Below are positions 15,005-26,640 of a stretch of 64,000 nucleotides of DNA, piece after piece. Each line of letters opens with the position of its first letter. Position 1 is the first letter of the stretch. The notes below the pieces were generated by a model, which did no database searches, had not been told where the DNA came from, and worked only from the letters and a program-made list of their open reading frames with translations. The DNA lies in the NCBI GenBank assembly GCA_029204225.1, contig CM055093.1, positions 17,263,041 through 17,327,040 on the forward strand, in the 5' to 3' direction. Made by a program: the position numbers and the translations under genes. This DNA is from Diphasiastrum complanatum. Taxonomy: Eukaryota > Streptophyta > Lycopodiopsida > Lycopodiales > Lycopodiaceae.

Positions 15005-15568
15005 CTAAAAGTTTCTGGCTGCTTCAACTTTTTCTTGTTTAAACCCTTCAGCTGTGGGTGAGCGTGGCTGAAAACCGTACATCAGCATAAATGGGCTGTA
15101 TCCCGTAGCTGAATGTTTGGTACTGTTGTAAGCAAACTCTAATATCGAGAGATACTCCTCCCAATTAGTCTGCTTCTTGTTGACGTATGCACAAAGCATA
15201 TCCTCCAGCACTTGATTTACCCTTTCTGTTTGATCGTCCGTCTGTGGATGGTCGATGGTACTCATATTAAGTTTAGTATGGAGATGATGGAATACTGCCC
15301 TCCAAAAATTTCCAGTAAACTTACTGTCCCGGTCGCTGACTATGCCGGAAGGTAGACCGTACAATTTAAATAGCCCGTCTACAAACAACCTCGCTAAATC
15401 TGGAGCTCTAACGATTGTTTTGGTCGGAATAAAATGAGCCATTTTGGTTAGACGGTCAGCTGTGACCCATATAGAGTCATTACCCTTTTGGGTTTTAGGC
15501 AGGCCTACTATAAAATCCATGGAGATACTCTCCCATTTACCAGCTGGTATTTCTAAGGGATGCAACAA
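15005..15568 (-). pseudogene. Gypsy-2 integrase catalytic core
   Basis: The DDE core of Ty3/Gypsy integrase: ISMDFIVGLPKTQKG (first Asp), GIVSDRDSKF (second Asp) and TERVNQVLEDML (Glu). It is preceded by a nonsense codon near 15584 that separates it from the zinc-binding domain. Catalytic residues are intact. Confidence 0.88.
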
Positions 15569-15586
15569 CCCTCCTGCCTTTAAACG

Positions 15587-16246
15587 CTATGCTTTATTTA
15601 CTTGACATTTCTGGCAACTGGTTACATATTGTTGGATGTCCTTTTTCATACTGGGCCAGAAAAATTGCCTACGAAGAAGCTCATGTGTCTTCTGTATGCC
15701 TGGGTGCCCCGCACTAGGATTGTCATGACACTCATATAGGACCTGCTGTTTATAATCCTCTGAATTGGGGACACATAATCTATCTCTATAGAGCAAGTAC
15801 TCATCCTGAATGGAATATTGTTTCCATTTGAATCCTTGAGTCAACTGACCCTCAACCACTGGGGTTTGCTTGGGTAATACAGGCTCAGAATCCTCAACGT
15901 CATCTAACGACGTATACTCGGACTCATCATCATCCTCAACGAAAGCTGTCGTATTCTTGGATGAACTGGCACCAGCCCCGGGAACTGGTTCTGGAGTCTG
16001 TAAATGTCTGTTCTGGACTGAGTTCCAGAAAGTAGAGAAGAATGCATCATGCTGGCATTTCCCTCTCAAGGACTCGAGTAACTCATTACGAATCTGAGTA
16101 AAACTCAGCTCGTTTATCATAGGCATTATGCTAAGGGCATCTGCTACTGTATTGAATTTTCCACATCTATATCTGATAGACATGTCAAATTCTTGCATCA
16201 ACTCTACCCAACGAGCTTTTCGACCTCTAAGCTCAGGTGATTGCAA
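15587..16246 (-). pseudogene. Gypsy-2 RNase H end and integrase zinc domain
   Basis: This begins [19 protein letters not shown], the C-terminal RNase H block, with KFNTVADALS after it. It ends with an HHCC zinc domain (HPGIQKTHELL, then SCQKCQVNKA). It overlaps the next frame in a different phase at 16204-16246, marking a frameshift inside RNase H. The nonsense codon at the left end separates it from the DDE core. Confidence 0.87.
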
Positions 16247-17217
16247 AGGTATATGAGACTCTCATGGTCTGTCAGGACCTCAAAGTTGGCACCATACAAA
16301 TAATGCCTCCAAGTCTTAAAGAGTTCCTTTTCATAGGCACTATACCTAGTCTGAGCTGACTCGAGTTTTTTACTCTCGAACGCAACTGGTCGTCCACCCT
16401 GAGTTAGCACATCACCTACTGCAAAGTCGCTAGCACCTGTTTCGACCACAAATGGCTGATTGGGGTCGACGACTTTTAAAACTGGTGCTGTAGCTAAGGC
16501 TGTTTTGAGAGCATCAAAGCTCTCATGTTGTGCGAACTCCCAAATGAACTCCTTTCCCTTCCCCTTAAGGAGATTTGTCATAGGAACTGCTATCTGAGCA
16601 TATTCCTTGACAAATCGTCTGTAATATCCCGCCAGACCAAGAAAGATCTGAAGTTCCAAAATATTTTGAGGTCTCAGCCAACTGAGTATGGCTTTAACCT
16701 TATTTGGGTCCATCTTAATCACATCTGAAGAGATAATGTGACCCAAATATGCTACTCCTTCAACGAAGAATTCACACTTGGATTGTTTAGCATAGAGCTT
16801 GTGCTTTCTGAGCAGTCGAAACACCTTCATGAGGTGTTTTAGATACTCCTTCCTCATTTTGCTGTAAACGAGGATGTCATCTAAAAATACGACTACAAAC
16901 TTACCCAAGTATGGTCTGAGGACACTATTCATCAAGGTCATAAAGGTAGCTGGAGCATTTGTGACCCCAAATGGCATCACCTTAAACTCATAATGACCGT
17001 GACGAGTCCTAAAAGCTGTTTTCGAGATATCTTTCGATTTTATACGGACTTGATGATATCCCGATCTGAGGTCTATTTTGCTGAAAAACTTAGCCCCATC
17101 GAGTTGGTCAAACAACTCGTCTGCCCGAGGCATAGGGTATTTATTCTTAATTGTGACTTTATTGAGGGCTCTGTAATCTACGCAAAGACGCATAGACCCC
17201 TCTTTCTTTTTCACCAA
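16204..17217 (-). pseudogene. Gypsy-2 reverse transcriptase and RNase H
   Basis: RT blocks in order: [44 protein letters not shown] and the catalytic [11 protein letters not shown], followed by RNase H ([14 protein letters not shown] in place of ETDAS, and [12 protein letters not shown]). It is the polymerase of the element. The Asp-to-Gly change at the first RNase H aspartate and the frameshift at the left end disable RNase H. The start Met is only the first after a nonsense codon at 17311-17313. Confidence 0.9.
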
Positions 17218-17310
17218 TAGGACTGGTGAGGCCCATGGTGAACTACTGGTCTGAATTTGGCCTTTCCCAAGATAATTTGTTAACTGCCTAGTTATTTCTT
17301 CATTCTCTAT

Positions 17311-18495
17311 TCAGCTGACCCGATATAGAGGTTTAGAAACAGGTGTTGTACCTGGTACTAGGTTTATTACATGATCTACCTCTCTGCTAGGTGGTAAACC
17401 ATGTGGCAAATCTTCAGGAAAAACATCTTTAAATTTAGACAATAAAGTTTCTAGTTTACTGATTTTCTGCTGAATAGAACTGGAAATAGAAACTTCAGAA
17501 ATAAACTGAAAGTCACATAAGAATACCTGATGGTCTTCGTCTCCGATTAGCTGACAGAGCTCTGAAATGCAGACCATAGGACTGTTGGGAACATCATGCT
17601 CCCCATGCAACTGGATCTCTCGGCCTTTATGCCGAAAGCTGAGGGTGTTCTCCTGATAATTTCTGTGGAGGGAAGGTCCTAAACTGTAGAGCCAATCTCT
17701 CCCGAGAACAATATTTGTTCGATCCAGGTGCATTATCTGAAGGTTTATTTCGTCTTGGTACCCCTGAATACCAAGATTTAACTTACTTACCATAGTTTCC
17801 CATATTTTTTTATCTTCACCCTTAGCTAATGAAACTATGTACCTATGCTGACCAGGTACTTCTGGTAGTTTAAGCTTTCTAACCAGGGTGTAGTTGATGA
17901 AATTATGGGTTGCCCCATCATCAACCATAACTCTTATTGACTGGTTACCAACTTTCCCATGCATACGTACTAGGTCATGCGGCCCAAAGCTGAAAGGTCT
18001 CGCTAGCATTGCAGAGGTCAGCTGGCAACAGTGTTCATGATCTTCATGATACACTTTGATTTCGGAAGCTGCCAAGTCACTCGGGAAACATACAGTCTGA
18101 ACAAGATGAACTTGTTTTTTATCTTTCTTATCTTTTTTTGTGAAAGGCCCCTTGGGACACTGTCTGATTGTGTGTCCCTTTCCCATACACACAAAGCACA
18201 AACGTTCTTGTTTGGCTTTCTCAAAATCATCTGGTTTTAAGGGCTGTACGAGTGAAGGGCGTTTCTGAGGAGCTTCACTTTTAAATTTATCTTCTTTCTT
18301 TCTTTTTAAAAAATTCTTTTTAAATTGAAAGTCTTTCTGAGGAGGCTGCTCAGAAAGTGGTTGTTGTTTCGCTCTCTTCCTACCCACTGAATCATCATAG
18401 ATTTGAGCATATCTGAGAGCTTGGTCAAGGGGAGTAGGTGAGTTTCTCTGGACCTCTACTTTATATTCATCTTTGAGGCCACGGACAAATCCCAT
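17311..18495 (-). pseudogene. Gypsy-2 gag C-terminus and protease
   Basis: It contains the zinc knuckle CFVCMGKGHTIRQC near residue 100, then the retropepsin motif VMVDDGATHNFI (catalytic Asp; DDG in place of DSG/DTG) near residue 190. It runs into the RT leader (LYRVS) before a tga stop at 17311-17313, after which the same frame continues into RT. One tag codon separates it from the gag N-terminal part. Confidence 0.88.
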
Positions 18496-18501
18496 AATTT
18501 T

Positions 18502-19230
18502 CTAATAGTCATCCATACTTTTAATCTTTAAAATTGCTTCTCGATACTGAGAGATATATTGGATGAGGGATTTATCCATTACCGTTCTTTCCCAGGCTTC
18601 CCAGGCTCTATTTAATTCATTTTCTGGCAGAAATTCTCTTAGGAAAGCTTCTTCAAAAGCTTTCCATGACCGGGGAGTCTGCCCAGTCTCTTGGAGATTT
18701 AACCACCACTTATAAGCCATAGGCCCTAAGGAAAGACTGGCCTCAATAGCTTGCAAATGATCAGGGGTCTGTTTAAGAGCATGAATGTTCTTCCATTTGC
18801 TGAGGAAGGTTTGTAGAATATCTGCATTTCTATCCTTCTCTTCCCCATTAAAAGTAGGAGGTTTTAAGTCTTTAAAAACACTGGGGTGAGACCGTAAAGT
18901 CTCACCTGAAACTGATGGAAGTGGAGAAGGGGATAACTGAGAAGTGGAGGGAAGGCTTCCTTTCGCGGAACTCAAAATCAAATTTTTGAGTTCAGCGAAC
19001 GAGTCGTCCACACTGGACTTGAAATTGGCTAATGCCAACTTCAGTTCATCCACTTCTGTTACCAATTGGAGAAACTGCTCCTTGGTAACCAGTTCGTCGA
19101 GTTCTTTGGCCAACTGTTCATGTTCTTCCACTTCCATGGGTTCCTTCCCTTTTTTGTAAGCCAAGGCTTCTGTTTCAAGTTCGTCGAAGCCTCTCTCTTG
19201 GGGTTGATCAGGTCCCTGAGGAGTGGTCAT
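18502..19230 (-). pseudogene. Gypsy-2 gag N-terminal part
   Basis: A 242-residue frame with an N-terminal acidic coiled-coil-like region, then the gag retrotransposon domain (FLSKWKNIHALKQ, AYKWWLNLQ, WKAFEEAFLREF, QYISQYREAILKIK). It is the capsid part. The same reading continues after a single nonsense codon into 18495. The true start is the ATG at 19228-19230, the first after the leader. Confidence 0.87.
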
Positions 19231-20115
19231 CTTCGGAACTGAAAGAGAGCTACCTTAACTTCTGAAGGAAAAAAGTCTAAAAGACTAATTTAACACTGTA
19301 CAAGGGAAAGGAAAGATGACTTAGCTGTTTCTGAGGACTATACTTCCAAAGAAACTACGAAGAGGAACCCTTTCAGCTCTTTTCCCCAAGATTTCAGACC
19401 TGCTGTCCCGGAAATGCCAGTTTGAAGCTTCAAAACGGTGCCAAATTTTCAGGTTCTTGAGCTGAGTAGCTGACTGATCTGATTTCTTGTGGGGCTCCAA
19501 CAAAATGAGTAAAAACCGGAATTTTTCAACAAAAAATCCAGATTTTTTTGTATCTCTGCCCTTGCTGGCTGGACAGCCCTCTGTCTGGCCCAATTTTCTG
19601 AAATTTAAGGCCCAATCTTTGCTTGAATCTCTAATCTGAACTCAGACAGTAGGTCGCTGGTCTATGGCAATCTAGTTTGATGTTCAAACTACTGAAAAAT
19701 CCTCAAAAACAGTGACAAAAAAACAACTTTTCACCTCCCTGTCCAGCGCTGGCCCTGCTAAGAAAATTTGTTTGAAAACCCTTCAAATTTCCTTGGATTT
19801 CTCTGAAATTTCAAAGGTAGATTTTTGATCCCTCAGCGATGGATCAGCACTACTCTTTCTCCTCAAAAATCCGCTCTTATTCCCTGAATCTGATGGCAAA
19901 AATCAGAGATGAAGACTGAATTTGCAGCGCTGGACCTGCTCTAGAAATTTGGACTAATTTATATCTAAAAAGCAAACTTTCCTATAGACTTTTGGTCAGT
20001 AGTAAGCTGTCCCTATAGCGCTGGCCCTGCTCTTCTGATTTCTGAAAATCTCCAAGTATCTGTACACCTTTCTGACTTTTTCTACTGCTGCTACTTAGCT
20101 CCCAAAGATGGAGAT
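19231..20115 (-). other. Gypsy-2 5' leader
   Basis: Untranslated region between the primer site and gag, with several short direct words (agcgctggccctgct occurs near 19744, 19927 and 20018). No gene. A minus frame at 19321-19593 is not a known protein. Confidence 0.6.
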
Positions 20116-20128
20116 GGCTCTGATACCA
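20116..20128 (-). other. Primer-binding site of Gypsy-2
   Basis: The minus strand reads TGGTATCAGAGCC, one base after the LTR. It is complementary to initiator Met tRNA, as usual for plant chromoviruses. Confidence 0.9.
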
Positions 20129-20129
20129 G

Positions 20130-20478
20130 TGTAATAGATCCTAACACCACAGTAGGGCAAACACTAACTGATCCACCCAACCTTGCCTACTCCCTGATAT
20201 AGAGTAAGCCCCTCCTAGCCCAGTGTGAGGACTGGTAGCATGCTAATGCCAAGTGTCGGCCACGTGGCACTGACGTGGCCGACTGCATGTCGGGACCCAA
20301 CTATCCTATTGACAGGGTCCCTAGGCTGTGTTAGGCCCGCCATGGCTATGGACCGTGCTGGGGCACACTACTCACACTATCTTGCCATGTTGGTCATGTA
20401 CGCTGGACACGACCCTAACTGTGGTATTTGACCTATCTGTGTTCGCTAGGGTTCGGCACTTGTTACGAGCTCGTAACA
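20130..20478 (-). repeat. Gypsy-2 5' LTR (right), 349 bp
   Basis: It matches the left LTR with 18 substitutions and a 9-bp deletion after gggacccaact. It is followed by target duplication cccgt at 20479-20483 and resumed satellite. Confidence 0.93.
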
Positions 20479-23400
20479 CCCGTCCTTCTGATAACAACTG
20501 GGATGGGACATGTGGGACGTCGGCTTGACTCGTGGATGTTCGTTGAGTTTATCTACGATGTCCGGTCGGCCCAAACAAGGGCTCTTCCTGCCTAAACCCG
20601 CACTTAATTTTTTGCCCTACTTTGACACATTCCATTCAGTGACCCTGATGCCGGTGTGGCAATGATGCATGCCCTGCTGCAAGCCCACACATAGATCTTT
20701 GGGCAGAAACAGACGGCCCATCAATCAGAGGTCAAAAATCTATTATGGCCAGGGCATTTCTCTTGCGAAAATTTCGATCTTTATAAGGCCCACAAATGGG
20801 GTTTTCAGGCCTGTCCTTCTGATAATGGATGGGATGGGATGTTTGGGATGTCGCAATGACTTGTGGATGTCCGTTGAGTCTGTCTACGACGTCCGTTCTG
20901 GGCCAGCAGTCCGGTCAGCACAAACAAGGGCTCCCCACAAATAGGATTTTCAGGCCCATCCTTTTGATAATGCAAGGGATGGGATGTGTGGGACGTCGGC
21001 ATGACTTGTGGATGTCCAGTGAGTTTATCTACGACATCCGTTCTAGGCCAAGAGTCAAGTCAGCTCAAACAGGGGCTCTTCCAGCCTAAAACCGCACTTG
21101 ATTTTTTGCACTACTTTGACACATCCCATTCGGTGACCCTGATGCCGGTGTGGCAACGACGCATGCCTTGCTACAAGGGCACACATAGATCTTTGGGCAG
21201 CGAAAGTCGGCTCGTCAATCGGAAGTCAAAAACTTATTATGGCGAAGGTGTTTCTTTTGCAAAAATTCAAGTGTTGACAAGGTCTACAAATAGGGTTTTC
21301 GGGCCCGTCCTTCTGATAACATATTGGATGGGACGTGTGGGAAGTCGATATGACCCGTGGATGTCCATTGAGTCTTTTTACGAGGTCGTTCTAGGCCAGG
21401 AGTCCAGTCGGCCCAAACAACGGTTCTTCCAGCCAAAAACGGCACTTGATTTCTCTTTGAAAAATTCCATTCGGTGACCCTGATGCCGGTGTGGAAATGT
21501 TGCCTCAAGCCCACACATAGATCTTTGGGCAGTGACAGACAACACATCAATCGGAGGTCAGTAACCTATTATCGCCAGGGCGTTTCTCTTGCAAAAATTC
21601 AGGTCTTGATAAGGCCCACAAATAGGGTTTCCAGATTCGTCCTTCCGAAACGGATGCGGCAGGACGTGTGGGACGTTGGCATGACTCGTGGATGTCCGTT
21701 GAGTCTGTCTACGACTTCTGTTCTGTATTAGGAGTCCGGTCGGTCCAAACAGAGGTTCTTCAGGCGTAAAAGGACACTTGATTTTTTGCACTACTTTGAC
21801 ACATTACATTTAGTTACCGTGATGCCGGTGTGGCAATGACGCATCCACTGCTGCAAGCCCACACATAGATCTTCGGGCAGTGACAGGAGATCAGAAACCT
21901 TTTATGGCTCTAGGGCGCTTCTCTTGCAAAAATTCAGGGCTTGACAAGGTCCACAAATAGGGTTTGCGGGCCCGTCCTTTTGATAACAGATGGGATGGGA
22001 CGTGTGGGACGTGTGGGATGTCGACATGACTCGAGGATGTCTGTTGAGTCTGTCTACGACGTCCGTTCTGGGCCACGAGTCCTGTCGGTCCATACAGGGG
22101 CTCTTCCAACGTAAAGCCGCACTTGATTTTTTGCCCTACTTCGGTGACCTTGATGATGGTGTGGCAACGTCGTATGCCCTACTGCAAGGCCACACATAGA
22201 TCTTTGGGTAGTGACACGTGTCCCGTCAATCGGAGGTCGTAGACTTATTATGGCTGGGGTGTTTCTCTTACGAAAATTTAGGGCTTGACAAGGCCCACAA
22301 ATACGGTTTGGAAGCTAGTCCTTCTGAAAACAGATAGGATGGGACGTGTACGACGTCGGCATGAGTCTTGAACGTCTACTGAGTTTGTCTACGACGTCCG
22401 TTTTGGGCCAAGAGTCCGGTCAACCCAAACAGGGGCTCTTCCAGCCTAAAGATGCACTTGATTTTTTGCCCTACTTTGACACATTCCATTTGGTGACCCT
22501 GATGCCGGTGTGGCAACGTCGCATGCCTTGCTACAAGTCTACACATAGATCGTGGGGCCACGACAGACAACGTGTCAATCGGAGGTCGAAAACCTATTAT
22601 GGCCAGGGCGTTTCTCTTGCGAAAATTCAGGGCTTGACAAGGCCCACAAATAGGGTTTCTGGGCTAGTCCTGCTAATAACGGATGGGATGGGACGTGTGG
22701 TAAGTCGGCTTGACTCGTGGATGTCCGTTGAGTCTGTCTACGACGTCCGTTCTGGGCCAAGAGTCCTGTCGTCCCAAGCAGGGACTCTTCCAACGTAAAA
22801 CCGGACTTGATTTTTTACACTACTTTGACACATTCCATTCGGTGACCTTGATGCTCGTGTGGCAATGACGCAAAGCCCACACATAGATCTTCCGGCAGTG
22901 ATAGACGGCCAGTCAATCGGAGATCGAAAACCTTTTTTGGCCAGGGCGCTTCCCTTGCAAAAATTTAGGGCTTGACAAGGTCCACAAATAGGGTTTTCGA
23001 GCCCGTCCTTCTGATAACAGATGGGATGGGACGTATGGGCTGTCGGCATGACTCGAGGATATTCATTGAGTCTGTCAACGACGTCCATTCTGGGCCAGGA
23101 GTCTTGTCGGCCCAAACATGGGCTCTTCCAACTTAAAACCGCATGTGATTTTTTGCCCTACTTTGACACATTCCATTCGGTGACCCTGATGATGGTGTGG
23201 CAACGACAATGCCATACTGCAAGGCCACACATAGATCTTTGGGTAGTGACACGCGTCCCGTCAATTGGAGGTCGTAAACTTAGTATGGCCGAGGTGTTTC
23301 TCTTGCAAAAATTTAGGGCTTGACAAGGCCCACAAATAGGGTTTATTGGCCCGTCCTTCTGAAAACGGATCGGATGAGACATGTAGGACGTCGGCATGAC

Positions 23401-24419
23401 TCGTGGATGTCCGTCGAGTTTGTCTATGACGTTCGTTCTGGGCCAGGAGTCCGGTCGGCCCAAACAGGGGCTCTTCCAGCCTAAAGAGGCACTTGATTTT
23501 TGCCTTGCTTTGACACATTCCATTTGGTGACCGTGATCCCGGGGTGGAAACGACGCATGCCTCACTGCAAGAGCACACATAGATCTCTGAGCAGCGACAT
23601 GCCCGTCAATCGGAGGTCATAAATCTATTTCTATTGCTAAAATTCAGGGCTTGACAAGATCCATAAATACGGTTTCTGGGCCTGTTCTTCTGATAACGGA
23701 TGGGATGGGACGTGTGGGACATCGGCATGACTCGTGGATGTCCATTGAGTCTATCTACGATGTGCGTTCTGGGCCAGGAGTCTGGTCGGCCCAAATAGGG
23801 CCTCTTCCAGCCTAAAACCGCACTTGATGTTTTGCCCTATTTTGACACATTCCATTCGGTGACCCTGATGCCGGTGTGGCAACAACGCATGCCCTGCTGC
23901 AAGCCCACACATAGATCTTCTAGCATCGACAGACGGCCCATCAGTTTCTCTTGTGAGAATTCAGGGCTCTACAAGGCCCACAAATAGGGTTTTTGGGTCC
24001 GTCCTCCTGATAACGGATGGCATGGGACGTTTGGGATGTCAGAATGACCGTGGATGCCCGTTAACTCTGTCTATGACATGTGTTCTAGGCTAGGAGTCCG
24101 GTCGGTCTAAACAAGGGTTCTTCTAGCCTTAAACCGCACTTAATTTTTTGCCTAACTTTGACATAATCCACTCGGTGACCTTGTTGCTGGTGTGGCAACG
24201 ACGCATGCCCTACTGCAAGTCAGAGGTCGAAAACTTATTATGGGCTGTGTGTTTCTCTTGCGAAATTTCAAGGCTTGACAAGGCCCACAAAAAGGGTTTC
24301 CTGGCCCGTCCTACTGATAACAAATGGGATGGGATGTGTGGGATGTCAGCATGACTCGTCATGTCCGTTGAGTCTGTCTACGACGTCCGTTCTGGGCTAG
24401 GAGTCCGGATGGCCCAAAT
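20479..24419. repeat. Left satellite array, ~345-bp units
   Basis: About eleven head-to-tail units. Anchor words such as gatgccggtgtggcaa recur near 20651, 21141, 21482, 21822, 22501 and 23868, with variants between, at spacings of about 332-350 bp. Units share long blocks (cttgattttttgccctac, cacacatagatct, acaaggcccacaaata) but differ by roughly 10-20 percent. The array is collinear unit by unit with the right array except for an 895-bp deletion at 20934. It ends abruptly at 24419 against LINE sequence. Open frames on both strands are by-products of the GC-rich, stop-poor monomer. Confidence 0.95.
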
Positions 24420-25316
24420 ATATCCGAGCTTATTTATTCCGTCGATATATGCAGCAGACTTGGAGCTCCCTTCCACCTTCCCGCATTCGACTGAGCTATT
24501 ACTAGACAAACTGCCTCTCTCTGGATCCTCCCAGTTTGCCATTGTTGCCACTCTATCCCTCACAACCCCTATCACACGGCCTGCGATATCGTCTTGGGCA
24601 ATTGCGCATTTTCTCTCATCAGCTTGCTATTGAGGCCGGTCGTGCATGGGATATCCCTTGGGAGTATCGTCTATGTCGCTTGTGCTCGTTGCAGGAGGTG
24701 GAAGATGAAGCCCATTTCCTCCTCAGATGTCCGTTGTATTATGAGAAGTGGGGGAGGTATTATTGTCCCTTTCGCGATGGCCCTCATACACTTCACAGTT
24801 TGGTCTCCTATCCTGATGCTTGTTGCTTGGGACTTCTTGTTCGTGAGATCCTTACTCTCTCCGTCAATCTCATCTGCCTATACCAGATTACCTAGGGTTA
24901 GACTCCCAACAGTTGCTTCTCACTGGCTTCTTTCGGACTCGAGCACATGCTGATGACTCCGATGATGAGATACCTATCGTTGTGCCACCGCGGAAAAAGC
25001 CCAGATGTAGTCGGCACTCGCCTCCATCGGGGCCCAATGTATGCTCCACTCACAACGAAACACTTCACACTTACTTTCGCTGATATGTACTTATTCTCCG
25101 CCCGGCCCGGGTTGTGGGCATTGGTACTTTTTCTGTAGTCCTTCTGTTATACGTGGCCTGAGTTGTGGGTTTATTTCACTTCTGCTTTGTTCTACTTTCA
25201 TTCGTAGCTAGTTTATAGCATTTTACGACCACGTCCTCCTATACATAATTGTTTTTAGATCTTATGCACCCACGGGTGCCCAAAAGATGTTAATAAAGCT
25301 TTCTTTCTTTCTTTCT
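24420..25316 (+). mobile_element. LINE 3' end (5'-truncated) with zinc-binding C-terminus
   Basis: The plus frame ending at 24895 reads a C-terminal non-LTR retrotransposon region: RLGQLRIFSHQLAIEAGR, then CRLCSLQEVEDEAHFLLRC, a Cys-Cys-His-Cys motif typical of the end of LINE reverse transcriptases. A 3' region follows, ending in aataaag and a (TTTC)n tail at 25299-25316, the tail type of many LINEs. A related copy lies at about 45378-45850. Endonuclease and polymerase are missing. Its left edge is the exact point where the satellite stops. Confidence 0.8.
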
Positions 25317-26260
25317 AGCAATACATTTCTTCTAAATTTTGGTGTTGTGAGGTGTTCATGCTATTCTCTTTGTATTTCATGTTTTCCATAGCAATGTCTC
25401 AAGCTTTCTTGGTTGATCTAGTATTGCAGTTAAGATACTTTGGAACCCATAGACCATTTGCACACAATCTCACATGGACACATAGGGTCCTCCGATTCAT
25501 TCATTCGAACTGCGATTCTGATTGGAACTGGTTCATTCAATTTAAATTGGAGTCAGGGTTTAGGCCAATTCGTAAAACATCAATACTTAGATCATCCTGA
25601 ACCTCATTCAATCTCATTCTAAATGTCTGAAATTGGTTGTAAGAATGGGACTTCAAACTAGAGAGTCTCTGATATTTCTATAGTCATTTTTCTTCAGCTA
25701 ATAAAAATCAGATTCTTACGAAGGTCTAAATTTTATTCTCTAGTTCTTTTTAGTAGGGCTCAATTCTGACCGTTTATAAAGCCAATACTTTTGATTATGA
25801 AAAGGTAGGAAGTTTTGACATGTGCGTGCTCACACAGACACACGCGTATGATGCAAACAATATGGTATTTACTCATTATGTCTTACATTGATAAAAGCTT
25901 CTCCTTGAAGGCTTTTAGTCATAGATATCATCATTGATGTTACTTATATATGCTCTTTTGTATAAGTTGATATTGCGGCATTTGACACCATTCTTACTTG
26001 TTAATTTTGCTGATAGATCACTAATTCCAGCTGATGTTAATACAGATGCTATTCAATCTCTTGTCTATTTTGGACATAACCATGCATCTGGAATGCGAAA
26101 TGCTTTTTAGCCGATTACGCACAGGTGGTTTTTTTTCCTGTGCTCGTTTTGGGGGAGAGAGAGAGCTGGAGAAGGGCTTTCAAGGCACGGTTTTCGTCGA
26201 GTATCTATATGACAGTACCGATGCGGTGGGCACGGTGGAAGGCGAGGCAAGCAAGTGTGG
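25317..26260 (+). other. Unassigned stretch between LINE and Gypsy-1
   Basis: AT-rich, intron-like sequence. A segment at about 26015-26100, preceded by a pyrimidine-rich tract and ag, reads PADVNTDAIQSLVYFGHNH and ASGMRNAF in one frame before a stop. It looks protein-like and could be a host exon, but I do not recognise it. After it comes a GC-richer patch (26150-26260) that ends at the Gypsy-1 LTR. Confidence 0.35.
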
Positions 26261-26640
26261 AGTTATGAACGTAGCCACGGCTGATCTAGATTTAGTCTAT
26301 GAAAGCATCACATAAGCAAGACTTAACCCTAGAAAGCAGGAGAGAGAAAGCTTAAAGAGACTAAAGAAGGAGATCATATAATAAGCCAAGTAACAAATGA
26401 GATAGAATCCCTACTTATAGCCAAGAGGAAGCCCTAAAAGGAAGCTTCCAGTGGCTAGAGCCAAACTGAGAGGGAAAATAGTGCGCCCTCCAATAAGGCC
26501 CCCACTCTCAGTAATATGACCAAATAACCAATATAGTGAATCATAGGGCCCAAGGCCAATAATATGGTCTAAATGTCAATAATAGGGCCCAAGGCCAACC
26601 ATATAGTCTAAATGTCAAATAATGAATAAAAAAGGGCCCA
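26261..26640 (-). repeat. Gypsy-1 3' LTR, outer 380 bp
   Basis: It matches 38545-38924 with about ten differences. It stops at gggccca, where the inverted segment begins. Confidence 0.88.

Larger units (their letters stand above)
14094..20478 (-). mobile_element. Gypsy-2, nearly complete chromodomain Ty3/Gypsy element
   Basis: A minus-strand element with LTRs 14094-14451 and 20130-20478, target duplication cccgt (14089-14093 and 20479-20483), an iMet-type primer site and a polypurine tract. The order is gag, protease, RT, RNase H, integrase, chromodomain, the chromovirus layout. A handful of nonsense codons and one frameshift break the polyprotein. The LTRs differ at 18 of 349 aligned positions plus a 9-bp gap (about 5 percent), so it is not recent. 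It sits inside a satellite unit, while the homologous unit at about 58200 retains the empty site. Confidence 0.95.

Noticed and set aside
20479-24419. Open frames up to 163 codons on both strands of the left satellite
   Set aside because: They follow the monomer, change phase with every indel and resemble no protein; they result from a GC-rich, stop-poor repeat.
24536-24895. A host zinc-finger protein at 24.5 kb
   Set aside because: The motif order, 3' tail and second copy at 45.4 kb identify it as the end of a LINE.
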